Part shown: positions 26,580 through 35,814 of the stretch, piece by piece
How positions within the stretch are numbered: the stretch's first letter is position 1
Layout of the letters: the number at the start of each line of letters is the position of its first letter
Notes under the pieces: model-generated
The model's database searches: none
The model's input: the letters and a program-made list of their open reading frames with translations, nothing else
What the model was told of the DNA's origin: nothing
NCBI RefSeq assembly: GCF_042685085.1
Contig: NZ_JBHUMM010000007.1
Location: forward strand, 124,001 to 188,000
Source of the DNA: Marinicrinis sediminis
Lineage (GTDB): Bacteria > Bacillota > Bacilli > Paenibacillales > KCTC-33676
DNA length: 64,000 nucleotides
Reading direction: 5' to 3'
Program-made: the position numbers and the translations under genes

Positions 26580-29500
26580 TTACACACTGTGTGTTTCGCC
26601 ATTTGCGAGCGCGGCTTGCGCCTTGCGTTGTTTTTTCGACTTGCGGAAGTACAGCCCTTCATAAACGACGGGAACGATGATCAAAGTTAGCGCCGTGGCT
26701 GTCGTCAATCCGCCGATGACGACGATCGCCAGAGATTGGGAAACGATGTTGCCCATTTCCGTTTTCATGAACAATAGCGGCATCATCGCACAAATGGTTG
26801 CAATCGCGGTCATGAGGATCGGCCTCATTCTGGTCGTTGCAGCCTCCAGAACGGCATCCCGAATCGTCATGGTCTCTTCATTATGTCTCACCCGATCGAT
26901 CAGTACGATGGCATTGGTGACTACGATACCAATCAGCATCAGTACCCCGAAGGCTGCTGTAAAGTCCGGATTGATCCCGGTAATGATCAGACCCAGGACG
27001 GCCCCGATAAAGGCGAGCGGAAGCGAGAACATGATAGCCAGAGGTGCCCGAATGGTTTTGAAGGTCATGACCATCACCAGATAAACGATCGCAATCGACA
27101 ATAACATCGTAACGAACAGATCCATCAAATCTTGCATCTGGTCAGCAGACGCTCCACCTACGACAATTTCGAGGTCTTCGGCTACTTCCATGTCATTGAC
27201 GATCTTGTTCATATCTGCTCCAACCACAGACAGCTGTTCGGCTACGGCTGACGCACTGACACGAATATAGTCTTTGCCGTCCTTGTGGTAACGAACGGTG
27301 GCTTCCTCTGTCTCCTCAAAGCTGGCCACGGAGGTAATCGGTACGAGACCTTGCTCGGTCTGAATCTGCATGGAGGTCAAGTCTTGCTGGCTGCTCGGCT
27401 TGACGATCGCATCAACCAATACTTGCGCCTCTGCATCTTCCAGCTGAATGCTGCCAATCGGGACCGGGTTCAGCATCATTTGCAACTGCATGGCAATCTG
27501 TTGCGCATTGGCAGCCGTCGGGTCCACATTGAAGTAGAAGACCGGTTTGGTCGCATCCATATTGCTTGATACTTTCTCCACATGCTCGACTTCTCTGATC
27601 TTCTGCACAAGTTCCGCTGCAGCAGCCCTGCGCTCCTCTTCTGTTCCGCCCAACAGGTCGATGTTGATGTTGGTAGAAGTCGAGCCCATCATGCTCAACT
27701 GGCCTACAGAGAGCTGGGCATTTTCATAATTGGGTTTCTGGTTTTCAATAAGATCGATGACAGCCTGCGCATCGCCATCTTCCTCCATGACCATCGTCAG
27801 CGTCACGTTGGTCGGGGAATCGACTTCTCCCCACTGTGCCAGCTCAGCGTTATTGCCCTGCTCCATCAATACATATTTGACGCCTTCCTGCCCTTGAAGC
27901 AGTGCGGCAAATTCCTGTCCCTTGGCGATCACCGTGTCAATAGGGGTATCGCTCTCAAATTCCATGCCTGCGGTCATAAAGGTAGCATCCGACGCATCGA
28001 GTGCCCCTTTCGGCATGGCTGCATACGCCCAGATCGATCCGACAAACAAGGCGACGGACAGGACAAGCGGCAGCCACTTGTGATCCAGGTTCCATTTCAA
28101 AAATGAAGCAAATCGTTTGGATGGCTGATGTTCCTTCAGCTTGCTGTTTTTAAGCAACCAGGCACTCATAATCGGTACCACGGTCAAGGCAACCAGCAAG
28201 GAGGCCAGCAGGGAATAAGATACGGTCAGGGCGAAAGGCAACAGGAAGTCCTGCAACGATCCGCGCAACAGACCCATTGGCAGAAACACCACAACTGTCG
28301 TAATGGTAGAGGACGTAATGGCTCCAGCCACTTCCCTGGTAGCGTTCAGAATCAGTTCTTTGGACAATGCTTCCTTCTGCATGCGCCTGAAAATATTCTC
28401 AATGACGACGATACTGTCATCAACGAGCCTTCCGACTGCAACCGCCACCCCGCCAAGGGTAATGATATTCAATGTGACGCCCGACAGGGACAACAGATAT
28501 AGCGTAATGCCGAGCGACAACGGAATCGATACGGCTGTAATCAGCGTCGCTTTGAAATTGCGCAGGAACAGCAGGATGACAATCGTGGCAAACAACGCAC
28601 CCAGCAATACTTCCTGCATCATATGATTAACAGAGCTTTGAATGGTATCTGAGGTATTCATCAGCATGTTGAAATCTGCGCCCTCAATGTCCCCGTTCAA
28701 CTCTTCCAATCGCTGCTCTACCGCATGTCCTACAGCTACCTGGTTGGCGTTGGCTTCCTTGGAAACCATCATGAACAGGATGTCATTTCCGTTCAATTGG
28801 CTGATGGATTCCTGTCCGCTGGTCGTACGAACGTTTGCAACGTCCTCCAGCACCACCCCTGGAACAAGCGGCAGTTTCTTCAGCGTGGACAGATCCTGAA
28901 CCTCGGCCTGTACCTTGACATTTCCACTCATTCCATCAATATTCTGTTCGCCGATTGCCACCGATACCTCTTTGCCCTCCAGCACACTGTAGATAGCCTG
29001 CACTGGGATTTGCAATTCAGTGAGCTTTTGCATGTTCGGCTCGATCATAATCTTGGGAGTGGTCTTCCCATACAGCACGACATTGCTGACCCCATCCAGC
29101 TTCTGAATCGCCGGCACAACGGTGTCCTCTACGCGCTTGACATTCTCATCGGTCAGTCCGCCTTCAAAGGCCAGCGTAATCTGAGCGACAGGAATCATGC
29201 TCGTGTTGAGCTGCAAGACGAAAGGGTTCATGACCCCTTCAGGGAACTGCAAGCTCGCAATCGCTTCCTGCACTTCGGCCTTGGCATCTTTCATATTGGT
29301 CTTGGAATCGAAATTCATGTTGATTTGCGAGAATCCATCTCCGGTTTGAGAGAACATTCCACTCTTTCCCTTTACCGATAGAACGGCCTCTTCAATCGGA
29401 GTTGTCACTTGCTGCTCCATTGTTCGTGCATCCTTGGACGGACCGATCGTAGTAATCGTAACCTGTGGATTGTCTGCCTCTGGCAGCAGTTCCATCGGCA

Positions 29501-29597
29501 AGGTCGCGTAACTGAAAATCCCCACCACAAGCGATAACGCCACGATCAGCATGACGGCCGCCTTATTGCCAAATGCCCACCTTGTAAACCATGTCAT
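26580..29597 (-). CDS. RND-family efflux transporter (SwrC/AcrB type)
   Basis: A 1005-residue inner-membrane pump with the full RND layout: first helix (residues ~10-30), large extracytoplasmic loop, helices 2-7 including the proton-relay region (VAVGRLVDDSIVVIENIFRR), second loop and helices 8-12 (GIVVTNAIVLIDRVRH, RMRPILMTAIATICAMMPL). In Bacillus the homologue SwrC exports surfactin; Firmicute pumps of this class act alone, and here no membrane-fusion or outer-membrane partner is adjacent. GGAAGGGGAAGAG precedes the ATG at 29597, preferred over upstream in-frame codons. Substrate unknown: lipopeptides or detergents are plausible. Confidence 0.9.
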   Translation of the reverse strand: MTWFTRWAFGNKAAVMLIVALSLVVGIFSYATLPMELLPEADNPQVTITTIGPSKDARTMEQQVTTPIEEAVLSVKGKSGMFSQTGDGFSQINMNFDSKTNMKDAKAEVQEAIASLQFPEGVMNPFVLQLNTSMIPVAQITLAFEGGLTDENVKRVEDTVVPAIQKLDGVSNVVLYGKTTPKIMIEPNMQKLTELQIPVQAIYSVLEGKEVSVAIGEQNIDGMSGNVKVQAEVQDLSTLKKLPLVPGVVLEDVANVRTTSGQESISQLNGNDILFMMVSKEANANQVAVGHAVEQRLEELNGDIEGADFNMLMNTSDTIQSSVNHMMQEVLLGALFATIVILLFLRNFKATLITAVSIPLSLGITLYLLSLSGVTLNIITLGGVAVAVGRLVDDSIVVIENIFRRMQKEALSKELILNATREVAGAITSSTITTVVVFLPMGLLRGSLQDFLLPFALTVSYSLLASLLVALTVVPIMSAWLLKNSKLKEHQPSKRFASFLKWNLDHKWLPLVLSVALFVGSIWAYAAMPKGALDASDATFMTAGMEFESDTPIDTVIAKGQEFAALLQGQEGVKYVLMEQGNNAELAQWGEVDSPTNVTLTMVMEEDGDAQAVIDLIENQKPNYENAQLSVGQLSMMGSTSTNINIDLLGGTEEERRAAAAELVQKIREVEHVEKVSSNMDATKPVFYFNVDPTAANAQQIAMQLQMMLNPVPIGSIQLEDAEAQVLVDAIVKPSSQQDLTSMQIQTEQGLVPITSVASFEETEEATVRYHKDGKDYIRVSASAVAEQLSVVGADMNKIVNDMEVAEDLEIVVGGASADQMQDLMDLFVTMLLSIAIVYLVMVMTFKTIRAPLAIMFSLPLAFIGAVLGLIITGINPDFTAAFGVLMLIGIVVTNAIVLIDRVRHNEETMTIRDAVLEAATTRMRPILMTAIATICAMMPLLFMKTEMGNIVSQSLAIVVIGGLTTATALTLIIVPVVYEGLYFRKSKKQRKAQAALANGETHSV

Positions 29598-29798
29598 TGT
29601 TTCTCTTCCCCTTCCATATGTACCCATCTTTTTCCTTGATCTATCCTTATTATATCGGGTGAAAGTCATGATGAGACGTGGAGAGAGTCATAACCTCGGC
29701 ATGACTTTGGTCATATCCTGCAACTCGCCGTCCATTCACGTTGCCGAGGCGTCTGCATAAAATAGGCTGAACCCCATCTTCAGAGGAGGAACTACCCG

Positions 29799-30047
29799 AT
29801 GTATAATCAACCCGCGACCTCTACTTATCAACCCCCTGTTCAGCCCATCTCACTGGTCGATCCCTATGTGTATCAAACCTTGCTGACCGTAAAAGGAAAA
29901 TCGATTGTGGTGGACACGGTGCGCGGCTCCATACGCGGAACGCTGGCAGAGGTGCAGCCTGATCACATTGTGCTGCAGGAACCGAAAGGCACCTCGACTT
30001 TTTTTGTTCGCATCGCGCAAATCGTTTGGGTCATGCCGGAAACCTGA
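29799..30047 (+). CDS. YuzF/DUF2642 family small protein
   Basis: An 82-residue protein whose second half carries the DUF2642 pattern (LLTVKGKSIVVDTVRGSIRG then LAEVQPDHIVLQE and FFVRIAQIVWVMP), a small Sm-like beta barrel found in spore-forming Firmicutes, often with spore-coat genes. The first 25 residues are Pro/Gln/Tyr-rich, as in many coat-associated proteins. A GAGGAGG site precedes the ATG. The next gene, a manganese catalase of the CotJC type, supports a spore connection. Molecular function is unknown. Confidence 0.75.
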   Translation: MYNQPATSTYQPPVQPISLVDPYVYQTLLTVKGKSIVVDTVRGSIRGTLAEVQPDHIVLQEPKGTSTFFVRIAQIVWVMPET

Positions 30048-30070
30048 AAGACGCTCCGTTCTTAACTGTG

Positions 30071-30128
30071 TGTCTGTCTGAATGTCTAGGGGATGTCTGT
30101 CTAAAAGTCTATCTGTGAAAAGTCTATC
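30071..30128. repeat. Short interspersed repeats
   Basis: TGTCTGTCT occurs at 30071-30079 and 30094-30102, and AAAAGTCTATC at 30103-30113 and 30118-30128. They lie in the 230-base gap between the YuzF and catalase genes; the rest of the gap shows no gene. Confidence 0.6.
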
Positions 30129-30277
30129 AGACTGGTTGTCTGCTTGCGGCCCTGGTTCAGTACCCCGCCGGATCAGGGTTCTCCCTTTCCTTCTCCTCGT
30201 GCTCTTCTAATCACACATAATCGACAACCCCTCCTCCATACATATAAACAGGATGACTGACAACAGGAGGCTGAAAC

Positions 30278-31174
30278 ATGATCAAAAGATCGAACCGACT
30301 GCTCATTGAGCTGCCGGAATCGAAATATGCCGATGCCAACGCAGCAGCGGCTGTTCAGGAGCTGCTCGGTGGCCAATTCGGGGAAATGTCCACGCTGAAC
30401 AACTATATGTATCAATCGTTTAATTTCAGGGAAAAGCAGAAGTTGAAGCCGTTCTATGACCTGGTCTCCAGCATTACGGCGGAAGAATTCGGTCATGTGG
30501 AGCTCGTTTCCCATACCATTAATCAGTGTCTGACAGGCACGACCTATCCGAACCCGCCAGACAACACGCCGCTCAGAGACGGGCTAGACAAACGCAATAC
30601 GTATCACTTCATCGCCTCGGCGCAGACATCTCTTCCGTTCGATTCCATGGGAAAATCATGGTCAGGGGACAACGTGTTCAATAGTGGCAATCTCATTTTG
30701 GATTTGCTGCACAACTTTTTTCTGGAATGCGGGGCGCGAACACATAAAATGCGGGTCTATGAGATGACCAATCATCCGGTAGCCCGTGAAATGATCGGGT
30801 ATTTGCTGGTGCGTGGCGGGGTACATGTGGTGGCCTATGCCAAGGCGCTGGAAATCGCGACAGGTGTCAATATCACGAAGCTGGTCCCGATACCAAATCT
30901 CGACAATGCCAAATTTGACATGGCCAGAAAATATGAGGCACAGGGCGTTCATCGCAAGCTGTATACGTTTAGTGATCAGGATTACCAGGATATTAAATAC
31001 ATATGGAAGGGAACACATCCCGAAGACGGGCAGCCCCTTGAGGTCATACAAGGTACACCACAAGGAGGCCCGATTCCAGAACTTGACGATCTGCCCGAGG
31101 AGTTCGCCCCGGGCATCTCGCAGGAGGACTTTATGGAGATTGCCAAGCGTCTGCAGCGAGAAGCCGGCTTTTAG
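30278..31174 (+). CDS. Manganese catalase family protein (CotJC/YdbD-like)
   Basis: A 298-residue non-haem catalase-like protein with a ferritin-type four-helix bundle. Dinuclear manganese ligands are visible: Glu in GGQFGEMSTLNNY (near 36), Glu-x-x-His in ITAEEFGHVELV (near 70), Glu in FFLECGARTHKMRV (near 150) and His in RGGVHVVAYA (near 183). It decomposes hydrogen peroxide; in Bacillus relatives it is a spore inner-coat protein. The start follows AGGAGGCTGAAAC. A proline-rich tail (PEDGQPLEV to EFAP) is typical. It ends seven bases before the convergent alpha-glucosidase stop. Confidence 0.9.
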   Translation: MIKRSNRLLIELPESKYADANAAAAVQELLGGQFGEMSTLNNYMYQSFNFREKQKLKPFYDLVSSITAEEFGHVELVSHTINQCLTGTTYPNPPDNTPLRDGLDKRNTYHFIASAQTSLPFDSMGKSWSGDNVFNSGNLILDLLHNFFLECGARTHKMRVYEMTNHPVAREMIGYLLVRGGVHVVAYAKALEIATGVNITKLVPIPNLDNAKFDMARKYEAQGVHRKLYTFSDQDYQDIKYIWKGTHPEDGQPLEVIQGTPQGGPIPELDDLPEEFAPGISQEDFMEIAKRLQREAGF

Positions 31175-31180
31175 CGTCCA

Positions 31181-32884
31181 TTAGGGCTGCAACCGATAGA
31201 CCGCAGCCTCATACGGGGAAAAGATCATGTTTTGCAGATTCGCTGGTGTCTGCTTATCTTGATCAGAGTCGTGATAGTTATCATCGTTGCCCAGCAATTT
31301 CTCCCATCCCCCATGCGGAAGATAATCGGGAAGCTGGAACCTTGCTTCCTGCTCTGTGAAGTTCAAGATGATGAGATATGTGCCCTGCTCGTCCTTTCTA
31401 ACATAAGCGAACAGCTGCTCATCCTCTTCCAGCAGGTTTTCGAAGGAACCATACACGAGGGTAAGGTGTTCTTTTCGCAGTTGAATCAGCTGCTGATAGT
31501 AGGCGAAGATCGAACGGTCAGCGACCCTGTCCTGCTCCACGTTAATAGAGGCATAGTTCGGATTCACCTTGAGCCATGGGGAGCCCGTCGTAAACCCGGC
31601 ATGCTCGCTCGCATCCCACTGCATCGGTGTACGGCTGTTGTCGCGACTCTGCTGATGAATCTGCTCGAGCACCTGCCGTGGATCTTCACCGAGTTTCATG
31701 CGTGTATGATAATAATTGACGGACTCCAGGTCCTGATAATCCTCGATATCGGTAAAATGGACGTTGGTCATGCCAATTTCTTCACCCTGATAAATGTAGG
31801 GCGTACCTTGCATCGTCAGATTACATGTCGCCAGCATCTGAGCCGAAGCAATGCGGTACTGACCATCATTCCCAAACCGGGAAACGGTTCGGGGCTGATC
31901 ATGGTTCATCCAGTACAAACTGTTCCATCCGCGACCATGCAGCTCAGTCTGCCACTTGGTCAACACCCGCTTCAATGTCGTCAATTTCCACGGAATGGTC
32001 TCAAACTTGTTGTCCGGACTGCGATCGACTTTCATATGCTCAAACTGGAAGAGCATCTGAAGCTCCTGTCGATCCTCTCCCACGTATTTCAGCGCCTCTT
32101 CCGGGCTCGTACCCGGGCACTCTCCAACCGTCAGGATATCATAATGCCGCAGCACCTTCTGATTCATTTCCTGCAAATATTCGTGTACGCGGGGGCCGTT
32201 GATAAAGGCGTCACCGCCGTTGGCGTATCCGTCATCCCCGACTGGCGCTGCGTCTTCAAACTGAGGGGGCTTGGAGATCATATTGATGACATCCATACGG
32301 AAGCCGTCAATACCTTTGTCCAGCCACCACTTCATCATGCTGTAAATGTCCAGTCTGACCTCTTCCTGCTCCCAGTTCAGGTCAGGCTGTTTTTTGGAAA
32401 ACAGATGAAGGTAGTATTCATCAGTCTGCTCATCCAGCTCCCAGACCGATCCACTGAAGAAGGATCGCCAGTTGTTCGGAGGCTGCTTGCCATCAGCCGG
32501 ACGCCAGACGTAATAATCCCGGTAAAGACTGTCCTTGGAAGCGCGGGCTTCGACAAACCACGGATGTTCGTCCGATGTATGATTCACAACGAGATCCATA
32601 ATGAGCTTCATACCGCGCTGATGCATCTGCGCCAGTAATTGCTCCCAGTCTGCCATCGTTCCGAAATCTTCCATGATGCTGTAATAATCACTGATATCAT
32701 AACCATTGTCATCGTTCGGAGAGCGATATACTGGATTCAGCCAGATGATGTCGGCTCCGAGTGACTGGATGTAATCCAGCTTCTCGATGACACCCTGCAA
32801 GTCGCCAATCCCGTCCCCGTTGCTGTCATAGAAGCTGCGCGGATATACTTGATAGACGATACCTTCCTTCCACCATTTACGCAT
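31181..32884 (-). CDS. malL: GH13 alpha-glucosidase / oligo-1,6-glucosidase (MalL-like)
   Basis: A 567-residue intracellular GH13_31 enzyme. The four conserved regions are present: DLVVNHTSDEHPWF (~100), DGFRMDVINMISK with the nucleophile Asp (~199), TVGECPG with the acid/base Glu (~255) and WMNHDQPRTVSRFG (~325). Val next to the nucleophile is typical of 1,6- and 1,4-alpha-glucosidases that act on short maltose- or isomaltose-type sugars. AGGAGG lies 8 bases before the ATG. It is the last gene of the eda-kdgK-AKR-malL operon, 17 bases after the AKR stop, an unusual partner for Entner-Doudoroff genes. Confidence 0.9.
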   Translation of the reverse strand: MRKWWKEGIVYQVYPRSFYDSNGDGIGDLQGVIEKLDYIQSLGADIIWLNPVYRSPNDDNGYDISDYYSIMEDFGTMADWEQLLAQMHQRGMKLIMDLVVNHTSDEHPWFVEARASKDSLYRDYYVWRPADGKQPPNNWRSFFSGSVWELDEQTDEYYLHLFSKKQPDLNWEQEEVRLDIYSMMKWWLDKGIDGFRMDVINMISKPPQFEDAAPVGDDGYANGGDAFINGPRVHEYLQEMNQKVLRHYDILTVGECPGTSPEEALKYVGEDRQELQMLFQFEHMKVDRSPDNKFETIPWKLTTLKRVLTKWQTELHGRGWNSLYWMNHDQPRTVSRFGNDGQYRIASAQMLATCNLTMQGTPYIYQGEEIGMTNVHFTDIEDYQDLESVNYYHTRMKLGEDPRQVLEQIHQQSRDNSRTPMQWDASEHAGFTTGSPWLKVNPNYASINVEQDRVADRSIFAYYQQLIQLRKEHLTLVYGSFENLLEEDEQLFAYVRKDEQGTYLIILNFTEQEARFQLPDYLPHGGWEKLLGNDDNYHDSDQDKQTPANLQNMIFSPYEAAVYRLQP

Positions 32885-32901
32885 ACCGTATCCTCCTGTT
32901 C

Positions 32902-33900
32902 TTACTCCAGATGCAAGCCGGATTTCTCTACCATTGCATTAAGCTGGTTCATTTGTTCTGCTGTCAATGCCCACTCCACTGCCTTCGCATTTGACACCAT
33001 TTGTTCCGGTGTCTGTGCCCCGCAAATGACCGAGGTTACCGCATCCTGCTGAATCAGCCAGTTCATCGCCACCTGATTGAGCGGCTTGCCGATTTCATCC
33101 GAAAATGCCTTGAGCTCTTCTACCAGCTCATAATAAGCATCAAAACGATCCCCGCTCAGCTTCGGATTGTTTGCTCTCACGTCTTGATCACTGAAGTTGT
33201 TCGTACGGGTAAAGCTGCCGGTCAAAAGGCCCTGGAATAATGGACTGTATGGCAGAAACGCCATGCCTTCCTTTTCACACAATGGAAGAATTTCGTCCGC
33301 TGCCCGGTACCCGAGCGGAATCGTGTGATATTCCGATGGATTGCGTTCAATCATATTGTACAAGCCCTGGAAAGAAGCCACTTCTGCATACTGCATCGCT
33401 TCCTTCGTCAGAGCCAGGCTGAAATTGGAAACGCCGATATATTTAATCTTTCCACTCTTCTGAACCTCATTCAGGGCCAACATGGTCTCCTGAATCGGCG
33501 TGTTCGGGTCTGGCCAATGAATCTGATAGAGATCGATGTAATCGGTCTGCAGTCTTTCGAGACTGTCGTCAATCTCCTTCATGATGCTCTCTTTCGTCAG
33601 GTTGTTCGTCACTCGATTCTCCGCATCCCAGACGAGCCCTACCTTGGAGGCAATGATGACGTCGGCCCGATTTACATTGCGCTCTTTCAGTGCCTGACCG
33701 AGCACTTTCTCAGCATGACCAAGTCCATACACAGGGGCCACATCAAAAAAGTTAATCCCCAGATCCAGCGCTTGATGAATCGTCTGAATCGACATACTGT
33801 CGTCATAATCATCCCACTGATTCTCACCCGAAAACGCCCAGCAACCCAGGCCAACTGCAGAAATATTCAAATCCATTGCACGTACTTTTTTCATTTTCAT
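32902..33900 (-). CDS. Aldo/keto reductase
   Basis: A 332-residue NADPH-dependent aldo/keto reductase (TIM barrel). The catalytic set is present: Asp and Tyr in NFFDVAPVYGLGHAE (~50-64), Lys in IIASKVGLVW (~85) and His in YQIHWPDPNTP (~125), plus the cofactor region SVICGAQTPEQM near the C-terminus. The start at 33900 lies 9 bases after GGGGAG; the ATG at 33906 is too close. It sits 22 bases after kdgK in the same operon. Because the operon handles 2-keto-3-deoxygluconate, it may reduce an uronate-derived keto sugar such as 4-deoxy-5-ketouronate, but this is only inference. Confidence 0.87.
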   Translation of the reverse strand: MKMKKVRAMDLNISAVGLGCWAFSGENQWDDYDDSMSIQTIHQALDLGINFFDVAPVYGLGHAEKVLGQALKERNVNRADVIIASKVGLVWDAENRVTNNLTKESIMKEIDDSLERLQTDYIDLYQIHWPDPNTPIQETMLALNEVQKSGKIKYIGVSNFSLALTKEAMQYAEVASFQGLYNMIERNPSEYHTIPLGYRAADEILPLCEKEGMAFLPYSPLFQGLLTGSFTRTNNFSDQDVRANNPKLSGDRFDAYYELVEELKAFSDEIGKPLNQVAMNWLIQQDAVTSVICGAQTPEQMVSNAKAVEWALTAEQMNQLNAMVEKSGLHLE

Positions 33901-33922
33901 TCTCATTCACTCCCCATTTATA

Positions 33923-34942
33923 TTATCTTTTTACAACGCCATACCGTTCTCCTGCCATAAAATCCTGAATTTCGTTCACGGATACCTGATTGGCATCTCC
34001 TTCAATCGAATGCTTCATCGCCGCAGCTGCAACTGCGAACTCGATACAAGGCTGTGGTTCCATACCCTGCTGCTTGGCATAAATATATCCTGCCGCAAAG
34101 GCATCCCCTGCACCTACGCGGTCCACAATCTCAAAATCATACAGGGCTGATTCCCTGATCTCACCATTTTGCAGGCTGTATCCGCTTAACTGGTTACGTG
34201 CCGCAGAAATCGGATTCCTAAGTGTGGACAGATAGACTTTGCCGGTACCATACCGCTGTTCCATTTGCTGCAAACCTCTTCTGATCGCTTCCGCACGCTT
34301 CGCATAAGGCTGATTGGGCAAAAGCTGCTCGCCCATACCCTGAATCAAGTCTTGGTCCAACCCGATGATTGTGTCTGCATCCGGAATCAGTGGACGCATG
34401 ACCCGATCTGCCTCTTCCCGGCTCCATAATGCAGCACGGTAATTCAGATCCAGACTGATCGGAATATGACGCCGCTTCGCTTCCTTGATCGCCTCCTGGA
34501 GACTGGTCAACTGACCAACCGCTGGCGTAATGCCCGTGACATGCAGCCAGTTTGCATCAGCCAGCGCTTCCTTCCAGTCAAAATCATCTGTCCGGGCCGC
34601 TGCAAATGAGGAACCCGACCGATCATATACCACTTTGGGAGACCGTAAGGTAGAGGCCCCTCTTTCCATAAAGTAGAGCCCCATCCGCGGGCCGCCCCTC
34701 GCAATATGCCGTGTACAAACGCCATACTGCTGCAAATAGCGAATCGCTCCGTCTCCGACCCAGTGATCAGGAAGCTTGGTTACATAGCGAACCGGCAAGC
34801 CCCATTGTCCAAGACTGACCGCCAGATTGGACTCCGCACCGCCAAAAAACATATCCAACGAATCGGCTTGAGAAAATCGCAGCCGTCCAGGGGGCAAGAG
34901 CCGAATGAGCATCTCACCAAAGGTTACGACGTATTGGCTCAT
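33923..34942 (-). CDS. kdgK: 2-keto-3-deoxygluconate kinase (PfkB family)
   Basis: A 339-residue sugar kinase of the ribokinase/PfkB fold: N-terminal signature FGGAESNLAVSLGQWG (residues ~33-48) and C-terminal VDRVGAGDAFAAGYIYA (~275-290) with the catalytic Asp. It phosphorylates KDG to KDPG, the substrate of the aldolase encoded just upstream. The ATG overlaps the aldolase stop by four bases, and AGGTGAGG lies inside the aldolase gene, so the two are translationally coupled. Specificity is assigned from this pairing. Confidence 0.9.
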   Translation of the reverse strand: MSQYVVTFGEMLIRLLPPGRLRFSQADSLDMFFGGAESNLAVSLGQWGLPVRYVTKLPDHWVGDGAIRYLQQYGVCTRHIARGGPRMGLYFMERGASTLRSPKVVYDRSGSSFAAARTDDFDWKEALADANWLHVTGITPAVGQLTSLQEAIKEAKRRHIPISLDLNYRAALWSREEADRVMRPLIPDADTIIGLDQDLIQGMGEQLLPNQPYAKRAEAIRRGLQQMEQRYGTGKVYLSTLRNPISAARNQLSGYSLQNGEIRESALYDFEIVDRVGAGDAFAAGYIYAKQQGMEPQPCIEFAVAAAAMKHSIEGDANQVSVNEIQDFMAGERYGVVKR

Positions 34943-35607
34943 CCCGCCTCACCTGACCCGTTCATCTGCTCCCGTGTCTCTCTCACTCTGTTCACAAACT
35001 GAGCTGCCAGCTTCGCAATCGTACCATAATCGCCCTGGCGCCCGCTCTTCGTCAGCTCGCTTCCTGCACCTATAGCCGCACTGCCTGCTCTCACCCAGGC
35101 TTCGATCTGCTCCAGACCAATCCCACCTGTAGGCATGAGTGTGGCCTGGGGCAACGGCCCCTTTACGGACCGGATGAACGATGGATCAAACTGATTGCTA
35201 GGAAACAGCTTGATCAGATCAACGCCCGCTTCCATCGCCTGGATCATTTCCTTGATCGTCATGCAACCCGCCATATAAGGCACCTGATAGCGATTGCACA
35301 ATCTGGCTGTTTCTGCATCGAAGGCCGGACTGACAATATACTGGGCTCCTGACAAGATCGCGATTCTGGCTGTTTCTGCATCCAGTACCGTTCCCGCTCC
35401 GATCGTAATGGCAGGGTGCTGCTGCTTTCCTCTCAGTTTCTCGATCAATTGTTCCGCCTTCGGCACGGTAAACGTGACCTCTATGGACTGAATGCCTCCT
35501 TCCAGGCAAGCGGCGGTCATCGACTCCGCCACTTCAGCTCTGCTTTCCCGAATAATGGCGACGATCCCACTGTCCATGATGCTGTTGTATACGTGTATTT
35601 TGTTCAT
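34939..35607 (-). CDS. eda: KDPG / 4-hydroxy-2-oxoglutarate aldolase
   Basis: A 222-residue class I aldolase cleaving 2-keto-3-deoxy-6-phosphogluconate into pyruvate and glyceraldehyde-3-phosphate. The Schiff-base Lys is in AGVDLIKLFPSNQF (~135), the catalytic Glu in SIEVTFTVP (~44), and the phosphate site in MPTGGIGLEQ (~160). AGGTGG precedes the ATG. First gene of the eda-kdgK-AKR-malL operon; its promoter contains a 12-bp-arm palindrome over the -10 box that nearly matches one in front of the GntR gene at 40156. The operon lacks the uronate isomerase and dehydratase genes that usually accompany it. Confidence 0.92.
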   Translation of the reverse strand: MNKIHVYNSIMDSGIVAIIRESRAEVAESMTAACLEGGIQSIEVTFTVPKAEQLIEKLRGKQQHPAITIGAGTVLDAETARIAILSGAQYIVSPAFDAETARLCNRYQVPYMAGCMTIKEMIQAMEAGVDLIKLFPSNQFDPSFIRSVKGPLPQATLMPTGGIGLEQIEAWVRAGSAAIGAGSELTKSGRQGDYGTIAKLAAQFVNRVRETREQMNGSGEAG

Positions 35608-35647
35608 GCTGCTCCACCTGACTTTCCTTTAGCTTCATGTGGTCATG

Positions 35648-35687
35648 TTATACTTGTATACTAGCATACAAGTATAAAGTCGTGCAA
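35648..35687 (-). promoter_or_regulatory. eda operon promoter with GntR-type palindromic operator
   Basis: Inverted repeat TTATACTTGTAT (35648-35659) and ATACAAGTATAA (35666-35677), six-base spacer. On the minus strand TTGCAC (35687-35682), an 18-base spacer and TAGTAT (35663-35658) form the promoter, so the operator covers the -10 region. The bases TACTTGTATACTAG (35651-35664) match 13 of 14 at 40181-40194 before the GntR gene. Confidence 0.8.
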
Positions 35688-35814
35688 TGGCTTTTCCTGC
35701 CCGAAGCGTACCTGATTTTCTCAAATACGCCTCCCCTGCACACGTACATGAAGGCGGGCAGCCTGTAAGTTCCGAGACGGTAACGGAGGTAGGTTCCGTA
35801 ATGGAAAAAGAGCG

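Noticed and set aside
31232..32638. Antisense frame of 468 codons opposite the GH13 gene
   Set aside because: Shadow of a high-confidence GH13 gene; no ribosome site and composition typical of antisense reading.
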